Both the position numbers and the translations under genes were made by a program. A stretch of 64,000 bases of DNA. Origin: Moringa oleifera. Taxonomy: Eukaryota; Streptophyta; Magnoliopsida; Brassicales; Moringaceae. The number at the start of each line of letters is the position of its first letter. The first letter of the stretch is position 1. The stretch lies in assembly GCA_021397835.1 (NCBI GenBank), contig JAJFZO010000087.1:4836001-4900000 (forward strand). The letters run 5' to 3'. The notes below the pieces were generated by a model. The model saw only the letters and a program-made list of their open reading frames with translations. It did not search any database and was not told where the DNA came from. This document shows, piece after piece, positions 24,655 to 38,593 of the stretch.

Positions 24655-25026
24655 TTATACCATTTGAAAAAAAAAATTATGCAATAAAAGACTTCTCAAT
24701 AAATTTTATAACTGAAAATTAATAAATATTAAACTTGAATTGTAGTAAAAGGAGAATATAAACTTGCCAAAATAGCACTTTAACAAACTCTTATTATCAA
24801 CTTAGAACTTTTTTAATTAAAATTGTAAACACCGAATTTTGCTTCTAAAAAAAATTTCATTTTTAAAAGAAAAGGATTGACAGAAATATGTGAAGTTAAA
24901 AACTGACAACATCTATGACCGAAGCTGCTCTTCGTTAAAACGTTAAGTTAGAATTATGTTTAGATCAAGAATGATCACAGATCGGTTGTGATATGCGTTC
25001 ACATTGAGTCTCACCTTTTCTGTATT
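24655..25026. other. Spacer right of the MULE
   Basis: AT-rich with no gene or repeat seen. Confidence 0.5.
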
Positions 25027-25240
25027 CTTAGTTTATATCTTCATATTTATTGAGGAAAGGAACAGGTCTAGTCAATGACACAGGAAGTTTTTTGCATTTA
25101 ATTGAGGTTAGACCAAGTCCTCAATGCTACAACTTGGAATCCATATTCCGGATGCTATTGAATTTCACCAGGTCTCCTTTAATTTTCCAGTCTCCATGCA
25201 GCACAAAAGTAACAACTGAATGTAAACGAAGTATAAGATG
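25027..25240 (+). other. Gene-like fragment, copy 2 (matches 4411-4870 inverted)
   Basis: TTAGTTTATATCTTCATATT, GGAACAGGTCT, GTCAATGACACAGGAAGT and GAGGTTAGACCAAGTC occur in the same order as on the minus strand at 4870-4640. A later word (AGTCTCCATGCAGCACAAAA) matches the 117-bp unit of copy 1, here present once. A 63-codon frame is open at 25050-25241. I do not recognise a protein. The two copies lie about 20 kb apart in inverted orientation. Confidence 0.6.
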
Positions 25241-26035
25241 ACTTTGGCAGAGTTGCTGGACGAAAGTAAAGTGAAGCCAGTTTCAGTTTATGCAGATTTT
25301 GGAGGTTGAGATCACCGGGATATGTCAGTAGCGATGGTGCTTTGTGGTGGAAGAGGAGGAGTGGTCTTGATCTCCGTTTCTCTTTGGGTGCAGCATTGCC
25401 CAAATTTGAGTCCTTCCTTTTCCCAATTTGGATACAATTTATATATATATTTTTTTACCATTTGCTCTGAGCCTCTTATAATATGATTGGTTTATTTTAT
25501 ATTTTTGAGACTTGACTGAAAGGAAAAATAACATTTTCCCTTAATTATTGTCCTTCCTTTTTCAAATAGGAAGTCCTAAAGAGCAAGATGCGATGAAAAT
25601 AATAGGCAGATTTAATCATATAAGGTACTAACAACTTGAAGGAAAATCAATAGAGCCATTCGTGGCTCACATTGTGTTAAAAGACTGGGGGGTGTTTAGC
25701 AACATGCGGCGTTGATGTTGTGTGTACTTATTTGAGCAAAATTAAATCGAAACCCATTTGGATAAGTAACACCATAGAGGATATAAATTAATGCTTTAAG
25801 AGAGTAAGATTGTTACTAAATACTATATTTTCTGATTGGCCAGATATTAAACACAAATATAAAGGAAAAATGTCTATAAGCCAGAGCTTGATCAGGTAAT
25901 TTGAAAATACTCACTGTTAAACGTGTTTACTGTTTACAACAATCAACAGTTAGAGCAAACCCACCAACATCAAAATGTTGATACACTAAGATAGGAAGAA
26001 AGCCACGCTATGCTGGATGGTTAATTTACAAATTT
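25241..26035. other. 3' flank of the MADS pseudogene
   Basis: Part of this (about 25880-26035) matches the sequence just downstream of the intact MADS gene (about 39700-39852), including CTTACTGTTTACAACA-like and AGAGCAAA-CCA words. The gene duplication therefore included 3' flank. No other gene was seen. Confidence 0.5.
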
Positions 26036-28431
26036 GATGGTTTAAACTGAGGGAAATGCAGATCAAAGGGGGCTGCTCCTTGGGGATGTGCAGCTGGAAA
26101 GGGATCGTTCACTGCCAGGGAGACGTCTTCAAAATCAGAGTCTGATGAGAAAAGTAGTCATTGAAACCATTGAACAAAATTCAATACTATATTGCACCAA
26201 CAAACATCTATATATAGGCACCTGCGAACAGATCAGAAAGAAGGACAACTCCTTGGAAGATAGAAATAGGAGTTAACTTAATATCTTGATATTGATCCAA
26301 AAAAGACAAGTAGATATCAATTATTTATCTAAATTTTGGACATTTAACATTATTCTACCACTTATTTAAGCAATAGAAAGTAAAAGCATTTCAACATATG
26401 ATTAAGATTCAACTTTAGCTATTGGCACTTGTTGAAGAGAGTTGGGTCCCAGTAAACAAATTGTTGATGTTGAACATTATTTTTACCCTCTAAAGAGCTT
26501 CCAAGAGAGACTTGAGCATCGATATTCATGTTTTGTCCACGAAATAGAATTGATGGTGGTGGCAACCAGATTTCAGGTGCATATTGTTGAGGTTCCCTGC
26601 TTTAGAAACATAATGAAAAAAGAGGTGTTTGTATCACGTATAGGGAGATATGAACTGTCATAATAAAGAACTTCTGATATTTGTTACCATTCCCACATAA
26701 GCATCTTGGAAGAGGAAGAGCATTTGACAGGATCTGAGCCTGCGGATCTCCCTGTGGATTGCAATCTGTTATACTTTGTTAGCTTTCTCTATTGAGATCA
26801 TATACATCCACTGTCTCCATCTCTGGATGAAGAACTTGCACCTAATAACATCAGTAAACTAATTAAGTATGTTCTTTTTTGTGTAAAGGACTAATTGTAG
26901 CTTTGCAGCAAATTATTTGAATTGCAGATCTGACCTTTCTGTATATAGATGCTTATGCATGCCAAGGGTTACATAGGGAGGATACCTGTGAAGGCGGTGG
27001 TACACCAAAAGAGTTGCAATTTTCCTCTAGAACTTGTTGTTACACCATATGTTCATTAACTTTCGAATTTAGGGGTATCAAGTGTCAGTGGTCATATAGA
27101 GAATTACAGAAGTTAGCCCTAGGCCTTACCTTACGAATAGTCAGATGTTTGAGAGTCTACTCAAGAGTCTGCTCCCAGAACTCAGCCTCACGCAATGTTG
27201 TGATTTGAGAAGTATCTCCTTCAAATATACTACAAAAAGAAGTTCATCACATGTAGTGGTTTGATGAACAGCAGCTTCCTCTCTTACTTGAATAAACAGG
27301 TGAGAAAAGTTAGGGTTTTCAATGTGTCTACAAATTAACAGATGAGTGCCTTATTTGCCTCTCTATATCATTTAGTTGTAAACTGTGCTGAATGATCAGT
27401 TGTTGTAACTCCTGCAGTTTATATTCATGATGATTAAACGGGAAGAAATGGAAATGGGAAGCTCAAGGAAAGTTTCCAAAAAGTACCTCAATCTGGGTGT
27501 CAATGCTCTGTGGGCTGCTCCACAACAGAGCAAAAAATTAGAGGTTCTTAAGAGAAAACAAGCTAGACATTATTTGACTGATTAAATATCATTCAACGAA
27601 GAAGCTAGTTGCTGGCACAAGATCAAGATAAATTTGGAAATTAATCAAGCAAGGGACTAAGATAGGGAAGGAGAGCCCAAAACCTGGCTGGTGCTTCGTA
27701 GATTTTATCAGCATCACTCCTTCAACTTATTGATTGTCCTTATTAAAAGCTGCATTCATGAATTAATGATCCAAAATAAATGACAAGTCTTGTGAACCAT
27801 GTTTATTCTGGAGATAGAATGAAATCTATTAGTTAGAGAGCGCTCACCTCTTTATTAAGCACACTGTTATGGTTGCACGGTAACACGGACAGCACCAGAG
27901 AAAGGGACAAACATATAAGAAACTAATTAACATAGATAACCAAAATTATAGCAATTTGGAGACCAACAAGATCCAAGAACCCCATTACCTTCCTCTCTCA
28001 TGCTCCGGGAAATTGACATATCCCATCAGAATCTCCTCCATCCTTTAAAAGACCACAAAAGAAACCATTTCACATCCTCAATGTGGAAAAGCATGGCTGA
28101 ATCCATCTTAACAAAGCTCAATGAAAAGGGCATAAAAATGGGTATTTTTCTTCTGACTTCTATGGTAGACTGACCTTAATAGCTAGAAAAGTAGTAAGGA
28201 AACTTGAAAAAAGAGGGGCAAACAAGTCCATAAAAAGAAGACTTACCTTTTATTCCCAGAGAACTCACTGACTATTCCAGCTGTGGAGAACATGATGAGA
28301 GCAACATCAACATCACAAAGAACAGAAAGTTCATAAGCTTTCTTGATAAGCCCATTTTTTCTTTTACAGAAAGTAACCTGCCTGTTCGTTGAATTCTCAA
28401 TCCTCTTTATTTCAATCTTCTTTCTCCCCCC
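26036..28431 (-). pseudogene. MIKC*-type MADS-box pseudogene, paralogue of the 40-kb gene
   Basis: All eleven exons of the intact gene at 39853-42492 can be matched here in order, with introns kept, so this is a genomic duplicate and not a retrocopy. The MADS domain still reads well ([20 protein letters not shown], then [20 protein letters not shown]). Lesions: the position of the start ATG (28429-28431) reads GGG; exon 4 (near 27725) has one extra A, which brings TGA and TAA stops; exon 7 has a TAG where the intact copy has GAG (near 27155); and the donor after exon 6 is GC instead of GT (near 27355). The last exon ends in frame at 26036 with QFKPSNL. Together these changes rule out a normal product. 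Confidence 0.9.
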
Positions 28432-29640
28432 CTTTTTTTTCTTTCCTTATACCAATCCAGTCGTCAAACAATAATATCAACTTTTAAGGTCTTGTAAATC
28501 AACGAAAGATAAAGAAGCTAGACAGCGCGAGATAAAGTAAAACTGAGAAATAAGAATAGATACAAAAAAGTGCAGTTTCTCAATGTCAAGCACTATCAGC
28601 CCCATAGCAGAATATGAGGAAAAGAAAGATGGAAAGACAGAGAGAGAGGAGGGAGAGAGGTGCCATGCATGAGTGAAAGACTGGTTCATGTACTTACTTC
28701 CAGGCGTTACTTCTTTGTATGAGTTATGAGGTCAACGCTGAATTAAATGTCTAAGACCAGGAATTGAACAGACACGTCCACTAGAAACCATGTGGTTAAA
28801 TTGGCAAAAAGAGTGATAACAACACACAGATTAGACCTTTAAACAGAATATAGTTGGCTATCTTACTGTATAAGAAGAAAAAGAAAAAAAAAAACAAAAC
28901 AAAACAAAATCAAAGGTTGGGCTCTGTGTAACATAGGGGAAGTGGTTGGCCTTAGACAGGTTATCCTGGACACCGTCGGCCTTGATCTAGAGAAAATATA
29001 ATTTGAGTTGCATTTAGCTTTATGAAATTGAAATTACATTTTTATAAGTTATTACGTTCAAAGGCTGGCTCAAGGTGAAATGGAGCCTTACACAAAATAA
29101 ATTAATGTCGGTCTTTTTAATTATTGTTATATAAAATATAATATTTTATTTAAAATTTATTTTTTATTTTTAAAATAAAAAGTTAATGAATTATATTTTG
29201 ATACTCAAATTTCAATATAAAATTTTTAATTGATAAAATTATTAATCTATGCAATTTTTAGTTACATAATTGAATATAAGTTTTTAGTAATTTTAATTTC
29301 AAAAAACTTCTTTATACAATTGCATTTGTTATATGTATTATTAATTAACAATATTTTATAAGCAATAACCGTGCATTCAAAAAAGATTTTATTTTTCATA
29401 CTTAAAAGTTTATATTTGAAGTGATATTTTTATTTTTTAAAATTTTTTTCAAAACTTTTAATTCATCAAATAGCTTAATATCAGATAATTCATCTTTCTC
29501 TAATTTCTTTTTTCAAAAATTATAACCACATTTTTTCAAATCATCATCACCAAAAAGGACTTTTTTTAATTATACAAAAAAATAAGTTCATATATTTTAG
29601 ATCATTCAAATCTTCTTTGAACTTACGAAATAGCTTGATC
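28432..29640. other. Upstream flank of the MADS pseudogene and AT-rich spacer
   Basis: 28432-28700 is purine- and pyrimidine-rich, as at the 5' side of the intact paralogue (GA-rich tract at 28625-28665). From 29040 the sequence is very AT-rich. A short GGCTGGCTCAAGGTGAAAT near 29055 resembles the end of TTF-type hAT elements, but no partner end was found. Confidence 0.45.

Positions 29641-29643
<3 letters not shown>

Positions 29644-29670
<27 letters not shown>
29644..29670. repeat. (TA)n microsatellite
   Basis: Uninterrupted TA dinucleotides, about 13 units. Confidence 0.95.
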
Positions 29671-29674
<4 letters not shown>

Positions 29675-30239
29675 ATAATTAATTTCAAATGAGTCTTCAA
29701 CAAACAATATTATTTCATTATTTTATAGTTTTAACAATATATATTTTTCTATGTTTTATATATTTTTCACAAAAATACAGGTTGCATATGTATTTCATGT
29801 GCTATTAATTCTTTTGTTAAAATCATATATGATATAAAATCATTTTTTAAAAAATTAAAATATATAAAAATTGAGTTGAACTTTATATCTATATATACAA
29901 GCTTTGGACTTGGCGTAAAGATTTTGCACTTTGACTTAATGATAACAGTACCGATGCATTTAAAATGGCATGCTTGAGGATTTGTAAAGGTTTCGATTCT
30001 TGAATTGTGCTTTCCATTTACCTGCACTAAATAAACTATGCCTTTACATTTGCTTATTTACCTTATTTCACATTCTCAGTATCTTTGAGCTTTAACTTTT
30101 TCTCTCAAGCATTCGCCTTCCTCCAAGCTCTTTTTTTTTCAAAGAGTACTTTCTTTTTCTTGATCTTTTTTTTTTCAGTTTTCATCATTTTGAGCCTTCT
30201 ACTTATATCGAAGCCAATGGTAACCCTTACAAAATACTT

Positions 30240-30780
30240 CATTCTCTTTTCTATTAAGTTAAAAGTTCCTCTTTCCTTAGAATTGTTATGATTTAGAACT
30301 CATGATTGGGTTTGTGTTTTCGAATACTACCTTCGAACTGGTCTGCATCTCCTTATTCATCCTTTTACACTTTATATCTATGAGACATAATATTCCTCCC
30401 TCTTAACTTTGACCTAATTTCTAGAAAGACATGGTTGCCTTCATTTGTAAGTGCTTAGATTTGAAGTGCAAAGGTATCTCTTTAGCTCTTTTTAGTCGAT
30501 TCTTTGATCTAACCAGAATAAGAATGAAAAAAGTTGGGATAATTCCAGCTTTTGGGACTTTTATCTTAAGAAACCTTCTTTGTTTTTTAGGGATTTATCC
30601 AAATTCAAACAGTTTGGAGAAATCAATATTTTTAGACTCAAGGAAAAAATATGCTTCCCAACTTTAACATATGGTCTAACCAAATTAGGCAAATAGACTA
30701 AAACCCTAATCCTTAATGATAAGCTATAGCATTATACAATAAAATTGAGGAAGGATCACTGAGAGAAGATGTTAAATTTG

Positions 30781-30823
<43 letters not shown>

Positions 30824-32545
30824 CACCTTGAACCTTAGATCAAGCCACCACAATTTTTTTATCCTTTCTAATGAAGGGACAATCATTAATATTCTTAACC
30901 TGGTCCATCAGCCGAGATCGACCGTCTACCTTTACTCGAAAGTTGAAACCATGCTCAAAGTCATTTTGCAAATATCATTGCCAAAAAAACAATAAACTTG
31001 ACCTTGCTCAGTTTTTCAATGAAAATTTCCTAAGTCGTGAAGCCCAACTCCACCTAAACGTTTACTGTCAAATCGAGAGAACTTCACTAGAAAGTCATTT
31101 TACAAGGTTTTAATAATGCATATACTTCATTCTTATTTTTACCATTATTCCTTTGACTTTTTTTGAATCCTTAATAATGTTTTCTTTATTTTACAAATCA
31201 ATAAAACATGGTTGATAAAGGTGCACTATGGAGGGTAATACAAATAGCCTTGGGACAAAACCCCGACCTTTCCTCATAACCACATCCAATGGTCAGGTCA
31301 AATGTAAGGCCACAAAGGAATAAACACTCTCTAAATAAGAGACAGGCCCTAGCTTAGACATCAAAGTCTCTTCCCTTAAACTAAACCAAGAAAAACCTGA
31401 CCCCACAACTAATGAACACATTTACTTTATAAACCTAAAAGATCCTTCCAATGCCTTCTCCTCCTCCGCTTCAACTAACCCCAAAAAAAAATAATCGTAG
31501 TTACTAACCAAGCTTCGAGTTGTCCATAAGATCTCAGGGCACCATAAATGCTCAACTTACCCCTATTTCAATCCTTCCTATTATGCCAAGCAAAGAAAGG
31601 TTTGTCCCTGATTGGAACATTAGGGTAAACTATAAAATAGATTCCATTGCAAAGCTTTATGAGTTGGTCAATAATTTAACCTTTCCCACTAACTAAGAGA
31701 GATTCCTTAGAAAAAGCAATCAAGTTTTTCCTTGATCGTTTTGCCATGTGTCTCATTGAGGTAAAACCTATTTATTCCTTATTTCTTTTCTTTCTTTTTC
31801 TTTTTTATATCAAACTCCATCACCCGACCTATTTTTTTTTCCTAACCCTGATCTTATCTTTATTGTTTTCTTTGCTCTTTCATTTTTCTCAAATGAATCG
31901 GCACATGTAGATTGCTATTAAAAGGTACTGTTATTGAAATGATGGACTCAAATACTTCCATGATAAGCCTATTGCTGCCAATAAGTCCTCAATAGATGCT
32001 ATAAATCAAGCCATCTTCCTTCATGTAAAAATTGACGATTTAAAAAAAAATTATGCTGAAGCATGAAAATAACTTGCACTTTGATGATAAGGAGCTAGAG
32101 AACGCACAAAAAATAATACATGCTTGAGCTATTAAGGTGAAGGAAGTGTCACCATTCAGCACAACATTCAAGTAAAGAATGCTTGAAAAGAATCTCAAGT
32201 GATAGGTTAAGAAAAGGGTTGAATTATCAAGCTTGAGGAATGTCGAGCGCTTGAGATCACAGAGTTTAAGAGTAATCTCGAATTATTCATTACCAAAGCT
32301 TGGAGAAAAGTAGTAACACCATATTACCCAATTCGTGTGAAATTGATAAGGGAGATTAAAGTGAAAATGCCTAATGTTAATTTGGATTAGGTGCAAATAT
32401 CCCCTCCAACAATTGTGACTCAAGCCCCTAACCCAATGATGACCATAGTTGCATCAGAGTCAGATGCCTAAGAGAAAGACATACCCGACATTGATGTAAT
32501 TGATGGATGGACCCCCGCTCTTGAAGAGGCTCTGAAAATGTTGTT
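30240..32545 (+). mobile_element. Decayed Gypsy-type gag remnant
   Basis: Broken plus-strand frames resemble the N-terminal domain of plant putative Gypsy-type transposons (Pfam Transposase_28): YYLRTGLHLLIHPF near 30325, then MVAFICKCLDLKCKGISLAL and FFDLTRIRMKK at 30431-30540. Further on (about 31950-32540) a coiled-coil-like region and the end FKSNLELFITKAWRKVV with an acidic tail can be read across frames. Stops are frequent. No reverse transcriptase, integrase or LTR was found, so the outer limits are uncertain. Confidence 0.5.
30784..30819. repeat. (AT)n microsatellite
   Basis: About 18 uninterrupted AT units inside the Gypsy remnant. Confidence 0.95.
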
Positions 32546-34128
32546 TATTAATGCTTTGCTTTCTTTTTTTTCTTCTTTATTTTTCTTCTTCTGTATTATT
32601 TTCTTTTATCTATCAATGCAATGAACTCTTTTAATTAATGACATTTATAACTTTTGGTTCATTCCAACTCTGTGCATATTCTTTTAATCAAGTCCAATAT
32701 TACTATAACACTTTAAATAATAAAAATGTGAATTATGATTTCCCAATCCTGACCACCCTTTGGTCTCCCCCAACTCTCCTAATCCTAACCAAATCTCTCA
32801 CTTAACCCTTTGCAATACTTTAGTGATTCCTAACCTTAATCCTACAATGACCTTAAAAAGATTATTATACCTTCAAGCCTTTTCTTTTCTTGAAACGCAC
32901 CGCATTTCAAACCAGCTATTCATTGATCAATAATTTCTTCTTTTCTAATTCTCTTAGAGGCAAAATTAGATGTTATTCTATAATGCTCTAGTTTATTAGT
33001 CTTGCTCATTTCTATGAAGCAAAGGAAATCTAGTTTATTCGGTAGGACTTGTTCTTTTAGAGTTATGTTTTCATTAATTTTTTTTAATTTTCAATCCCAT
33101 AATGTGTTTACTTTTTAGATGGTTTTGTTTGTTCACAACTACCTTTTGTTCTTTATGCTTGTGTATAGAGTTTTAGTTAACTTGACTTACTCCTTATCAA
33201 TCTATAATGCCTCAACTAGTTTACTATTCTTCATTATTTCAATGGAGCAAAAAAAAAAAAAATCTTATCTTGGTTTATTGCATAGATTTTCTCCCTTCAT
33301 TAAATATTTTAAATTTTAGGTATCATAAAGTGTTTATTATTTTAATGGTTTTATATGTTCACAATTTTGTTTTTGTTATTGTTACTTGTCTATAAAATTT
33401 GGTGAACCAAAAGATTAGGAAACAAAGGACTCAAGAGACTAATACACTCGTGCTTAAAAAGTCTTTATTACTCTTATGGTGTGTTTATTAATTAGGAGTA
33501 GAGCATTAAAAAGGACATTCATAATGAATGGCACATTTTCAATTTGTTTTTATCATGGAATAAGAGTAAAATTACATGGATCTCATATGAATTTGGGATT
33601 AAAGAATGAGAATAGTGAAACCCAATTTCCTATAAGATTGACACCTTCAATTCTAAATCTCAAGATAGATTATTATTTCACATCCATTATTCTACCCTCC
33701 ATGCTTTCATATTTATGATTTAACATTTATTTTATGTTTATAAGTTAAAACTTAGTTTATGTAACTTATAACTTGTTTTATGTTTATAACTTAAAACGTT
33801 GGATGATTATATATTGTTATTTATGATTATATTGATCGGTAATGAACTTATTGTTTTTTTGAAAAAATAGAATGTTATTGATTATGAAAAAAATTAAATA
33901 TTAATTTTTTTATAATATATAATATCATTTTTGCTCAATTGAAAATATGTAATTGTATTTAAAGAGTATACAAGTAAATTTATAACAGTTCATTACGATT
34001 ATAAGCCAAAATAAATGTATGAACGAAATTTTAATTTCAAATTTTTGGAGGTCAAGCAAACAACTTATTCTGAATCCGATTTATCATTTTGATTACTACC
34101 CGTTCCAATTCTTATCCACTCTACTTCT
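32546..34128. other. AT-rich spacer
   Basis: No coding pattern, RNA gene or terminal repeat was recognised. There are short internal direct repeats of TTATAAGTTAAAAC-type near 33720-33800. Confidence 0.5.
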
Positions 34129-34536
34129 TGCATATTCCAATTACAGGTAAATAAATATGCTCTTTGTTAAGAATTAGTCTACTCGTGCAAGTCCATTAAA
34201 ACCTTTAGTTAGGAAGTTAGTTAAAAGGTTCTTAAATTTTCGTTTTCTTGTTTCTTGATTGGTTATAATATGAGTCCTTGTGTTATAAAAGGCTCGGCTT
34301 GCGTTAGTCAAATCTAATAGTTTGTAAAAAGCTGTGATACTTATTATTAACTAAAGCCTAAAAATTACCTTAAGAGAAAGGATTTATAAGGAGTTTGAGA
34401 AGTGATAAAAGCTAATTCCAAACTCTATCATAGGACTGTAACATATTCTCTACATAGTAAATTGGTTATGTGTATGCAAGTAGATCATATTTTTAGTTTT
34501 ATATTGAAGATTCAAAGTGGTTTAATTTACAATAAA
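34129..34536 (+). repeat. 5' LTR of the 34-39 kb Copia
   Basis: It aligns with 38594-39007 over most of its length (shared: GAAGTTAGTTAAAAGGTT, GTTATAAAAGGCT, AAAAAGCTGTGATACT, GCATAGTAAATTGGTTATGT). A TATA-like GTTATAAAAGGCTC lies at about 34282. The primer-binding region after it (TAGTATCAAATCAAGG) is worn. The left edge is uncertain by about 15 bp. Confidence 0.75.
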
Positions 34537-37500
34537 TTAGTATCAAATCAAGGTTTAGATTGATTATTTTTGTGGATCAAAAAGGTAGTTTGCTTAAGGT
34601 TCTTAATTGTTCTTGGATCAAAGATGGTGAACTTGAAGTTCGAATTGACTCCAGTCAATTAAAATGGTGATTTTAGCCTTTAGAGGAAAAAGATGCATGC
34701 TCTGCTTGCTCAACACAAGTTGCAAAAGGCCTTGGAAGATTCAATTACCCTATCATCTAGATATTCTAATAATGAGAAGTGGGAGTTGTAGGAAAATTCC
34801 TACTTAATCATCATTATGTACTTGCAGACAATGTTTTAAGGCAAATTGATGGGGTAGATACTACTTACATGGTCCAGAGTAAGCTTGAAGAGTTGTACTT
34901 GATAAAGTCTTTGTCCAACCGTATATTGCTAAAAGAAAGGTTATTTGGTTTCAAAAGTGGATCCATCAAGAACCTGCAATAAAACTTGGATGACTTCAAA
35001 AAAAAATCCATTAATTTGGCTTTTATGATAATGAAAAAATTAGAGATGAGAGCTAAGCAATAATCTAGCTAAATTCTCTGCCTAATTTTTATAAGGAAAT
35101 AAAGGATGCCATCAAGTTTGGTATAAGGAAAATTACCCTTGATGAAATTATTGCTGCCCTTAGATCATTAGGATTTAAACTCAAATAGAATATGGTAAAA
35201 TTTTTGGTAACAGCTCTAAAAACAAAGCAAAATCCAAGTCAAGAAGTGGCTACAATAATGATAAAGGCACTAGTAGTGGCAATGGTTCTAGTCTTAAGAA
35301 TAATATATGCTGTTGGTGCAAGGATCTAAAGCATGCAAGGAGATTCTATCCTAAAAGAAGTATGAAGCAAAAAGATCATAAGAAAGATCATCATCAGACT
35401 GTAAATAGGGATGTTGCAATGGCTCAAAATAGCTATGAACTTCAAATATCCTAGTGGTGGCAACTGGGAGCATAGACAAGTAATGGATACTTGATTCAAG
35501 TTCTTCTTTCCATATAACCCCCAATAAGGATTGGTTTGAATCTTTCAAAGAGGTGGATGGTAAACGAGTCTTGGTGGGTACTAATAAGGCTTGTAACATC
35601 ATAAAAATTAGTATTGTTAGAATTACAATGTGGGATGGTTTGAAAAAAAATTTGTCAAATGTAAGATACATCCTATAATTTAAAGAGAAATTTAATGTCT
35701 TTTGGAAGCTTAGATTCCAATGGTTACTTTTATAAGGAAAAAGGTGAAGTTTTAAAAGTCTTGAGAGGGTGCTTCTATGTGATGAAAGGAATCAAAGATA
35801 ATAGCTTGTATGTGTTTATGGGATCAACAATAATTAGAGTTACTGTGCCCATTTCAAATTCAAAAATTTTAGAGTTTACCTTATGGCATCGAAGGCTTGC
35901 ACATATGAGTAAACATAGACTGTAAGATTTATCCAAGTAAGGCCTGCAAAGAGGTACGAAGTTAGATAAACTTGACTTTTATGAACATTGTATCTATGGA
36001 AAGGCAACTAGACTTAAGTTTGCCAAAGTTGTCCATAACACCAGAAACACACTGAATTATGTTCACTCTTACCTATGGGAACCCTTTAAGCACTTGTACT
36101 TAAGTGGAATAAGGTTTTCCATTCCATAATTAATGATTTTGTGAAACAAATATGGGTTTATGTTTCGAAAATTAAAGAGAAGGCTTTCCAGAAGTTTGTT
36201 GATTGGAAAAGAATGGTTGAAGTCTAAACTGGTAGAAAAGCGAAGAAACTGAGAACAAATAATGGCTTGGAGTTTGTGACAAATAAGTTCAATGTCTTTT
36301 CAAAAACAAGAGGGTATTGAAAGGCATCATTCTAACTGTGATACTCTTCAACATAATGGACTTATTGAGATGATGAACCGGACCTTATTAAAGAGAGTGA
36401 GATGTATGCTTTCTTATGTTAAAATTTTTGGGTTAAGGCTATTACTATTGCAGCTTACTTAATTAATAGAACTCCCTAAATTGAAATTAAATTCAAGGCC
36501 CTATAAAAGTTTTGGAAAGGAATGGCACCTAAATATGATCATTTTAAAGTCATTGGGGGTACTGAATATGCTCATGTGAAGCATAGAAAATTGGATCAAA
36601 GGGCACAAAAATGCGTGTTCATAAGCTACCTTAATGGTATCAAAGGATACAATTTATCATTTCAAGATAAGAATGTGTCTAAAATTTTTATGATTAGAGA
36701 TGTGGTGTTTAGGAAGAATGAAATGTATTTGAATAAGATTGATGACAACTTTGCATGTAGAGATGTTAATCTTGGTACTTAAATTCAAGTGGAGTTCCAG
36801 ACCTTAACACCAGGATCTGTTAACACCAATGACCATGATGATGTTACTAATGAAGCATATCGACAAGTCCATGAACTTACTCAGCAAGAATAGTTGCAAG
36901 GATACCAATTGACAAGGGATAAGACCATAAGGTAGATTAGGCCCCCAAATAGGTATGGTTATGCTAAATTGATTACATTTGCTTTAACTATTGCCCATGA
37001 ATCAAAGCAGGCAGAACTTAATACTTATAAAGAAGCTATGACTTATAAGGACAAAAGAATGTAGTTAATGGCTATAAGAGATGAGATTAAGAGCCTTGAA
37101 AGAAATAAAACTTAGTTACTGGTTGATACACTAAAAAGGCAAAACTTGGTAAGTTGCAAGTGGATTTTCAAAATGAAAAAGGGAATAGTTAGAGTTGAAA
37201 AGCATAGATATAAGGTTAAGTTGGTTGTCAAGGTATCCACCAAAGAGAGGATATTGACTTCAATGAAATATACTCATCAATAGTGAAACATACCTTAATT
37301 TGAGTTCTTTTGGCATTAGTGATTCACTTTAACATGAAGCTAGAACAACCAGATGTCAAAATAGTATTTCTACATGGAAACCTTGAAGAAGTCTACATAT
37401 ATCAGCCTAATGGATTTATTGTTCGAGGGTAAGAAGCTAAGATGTATTTGCTTAAAAAGTGTCTGTGTAGCTTAAAACAATCCCCTCGGTAATGGTACTT

Positions 37501-38593
37501 GAAATTTGATGAATTCATCCTAAGTAATGGTTTTGTTAGAAACAGATATGATAGTTATGTTTATCAAAAATAAATCTTAGATAAGGTTAACTTATTTCTT
37601 TTGCTTTATGTTGATGATATGTTAATAACATTAACTAATAAGAATGCCAATAAAAACTTAAAGGAATGACTCAATAGTGAGTTTGAAATGAAAGACCTTA
37701 GGAATGCTAGTAAGATCCTTTGTACGAAAATTTTTCATGATAAAACGGCAAGAAAGATGCTTGTTTCTTAAATAGGACATATTAAGAAGGTCCTAAGCAA
37801 GTTCACTATAGATAAAGTTAAGGCTATTTTTACTCCATTAGCCTAATATTTTAAGTTCTTAATCAAAATATGCCTTAACAATGCGTTGGATTAGAATGAA
37901 ATGGCTAGAAGTCTCTAGGCCAGTGTAGTTGGTAGCATCATGTACTCAATGATTTGTACTAGGTCAGAATTGGCTCATGCTGCTAGTGTGATTAGTAGGT
38001 ATATGTCTAATCCAAGAAAGGGACACTTGGAAACTATGAAGTGGGTACTAAGGTACCTTAGAAGTACCAAAAATTATGGTTTGGTGTATCAAAAGGCTGT
38101 AGATAATGGAACACCATTGGTTGGGTTTTATGATTCAGATTTTGTTAGTGATATTAACAAACGAAGATCACTTACAGGTTGTGTGCATTTATGCTTATGG
38201 TTAGATGGCCATACTCCAATCAATGGTAGCTTTATCAACTACTAAGATAGAGTATATGGCTATAGATGATGCATCCAAAAAAGTTTTATGGCTCATAGAT
38301 TTGCTGGAAGAGTTTGGTGTAAAGTAAGATATTGTACCCATGTATAGTGATAGTCAAAGTGCAATTCATGTAACTAAGAATCAGATGTTCCATGAAAGAA
38401 CTAAGTACATTGAGGTTAAAATCCATTTTGTTCAAGATGTTATTATTGATGGAAAAATAAAGATGCTAAAAGTGCATATTGATGACAATCCCACAGATAT
38501 ATCACCAAGCCAAAAACTTTAATAAAATTTGAGAAGTTTTAGAGTTTATTTGGACTTCCTAAATTCAACAAAGAAAAGTAGGTGAAGGCTACT

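Noticed and set aside
29040..29110. Short sequence resembling the end of a TTF-type hAT element
   Set aside because: No partner end or 8-bp duplication was found, so an element could not be drawn.
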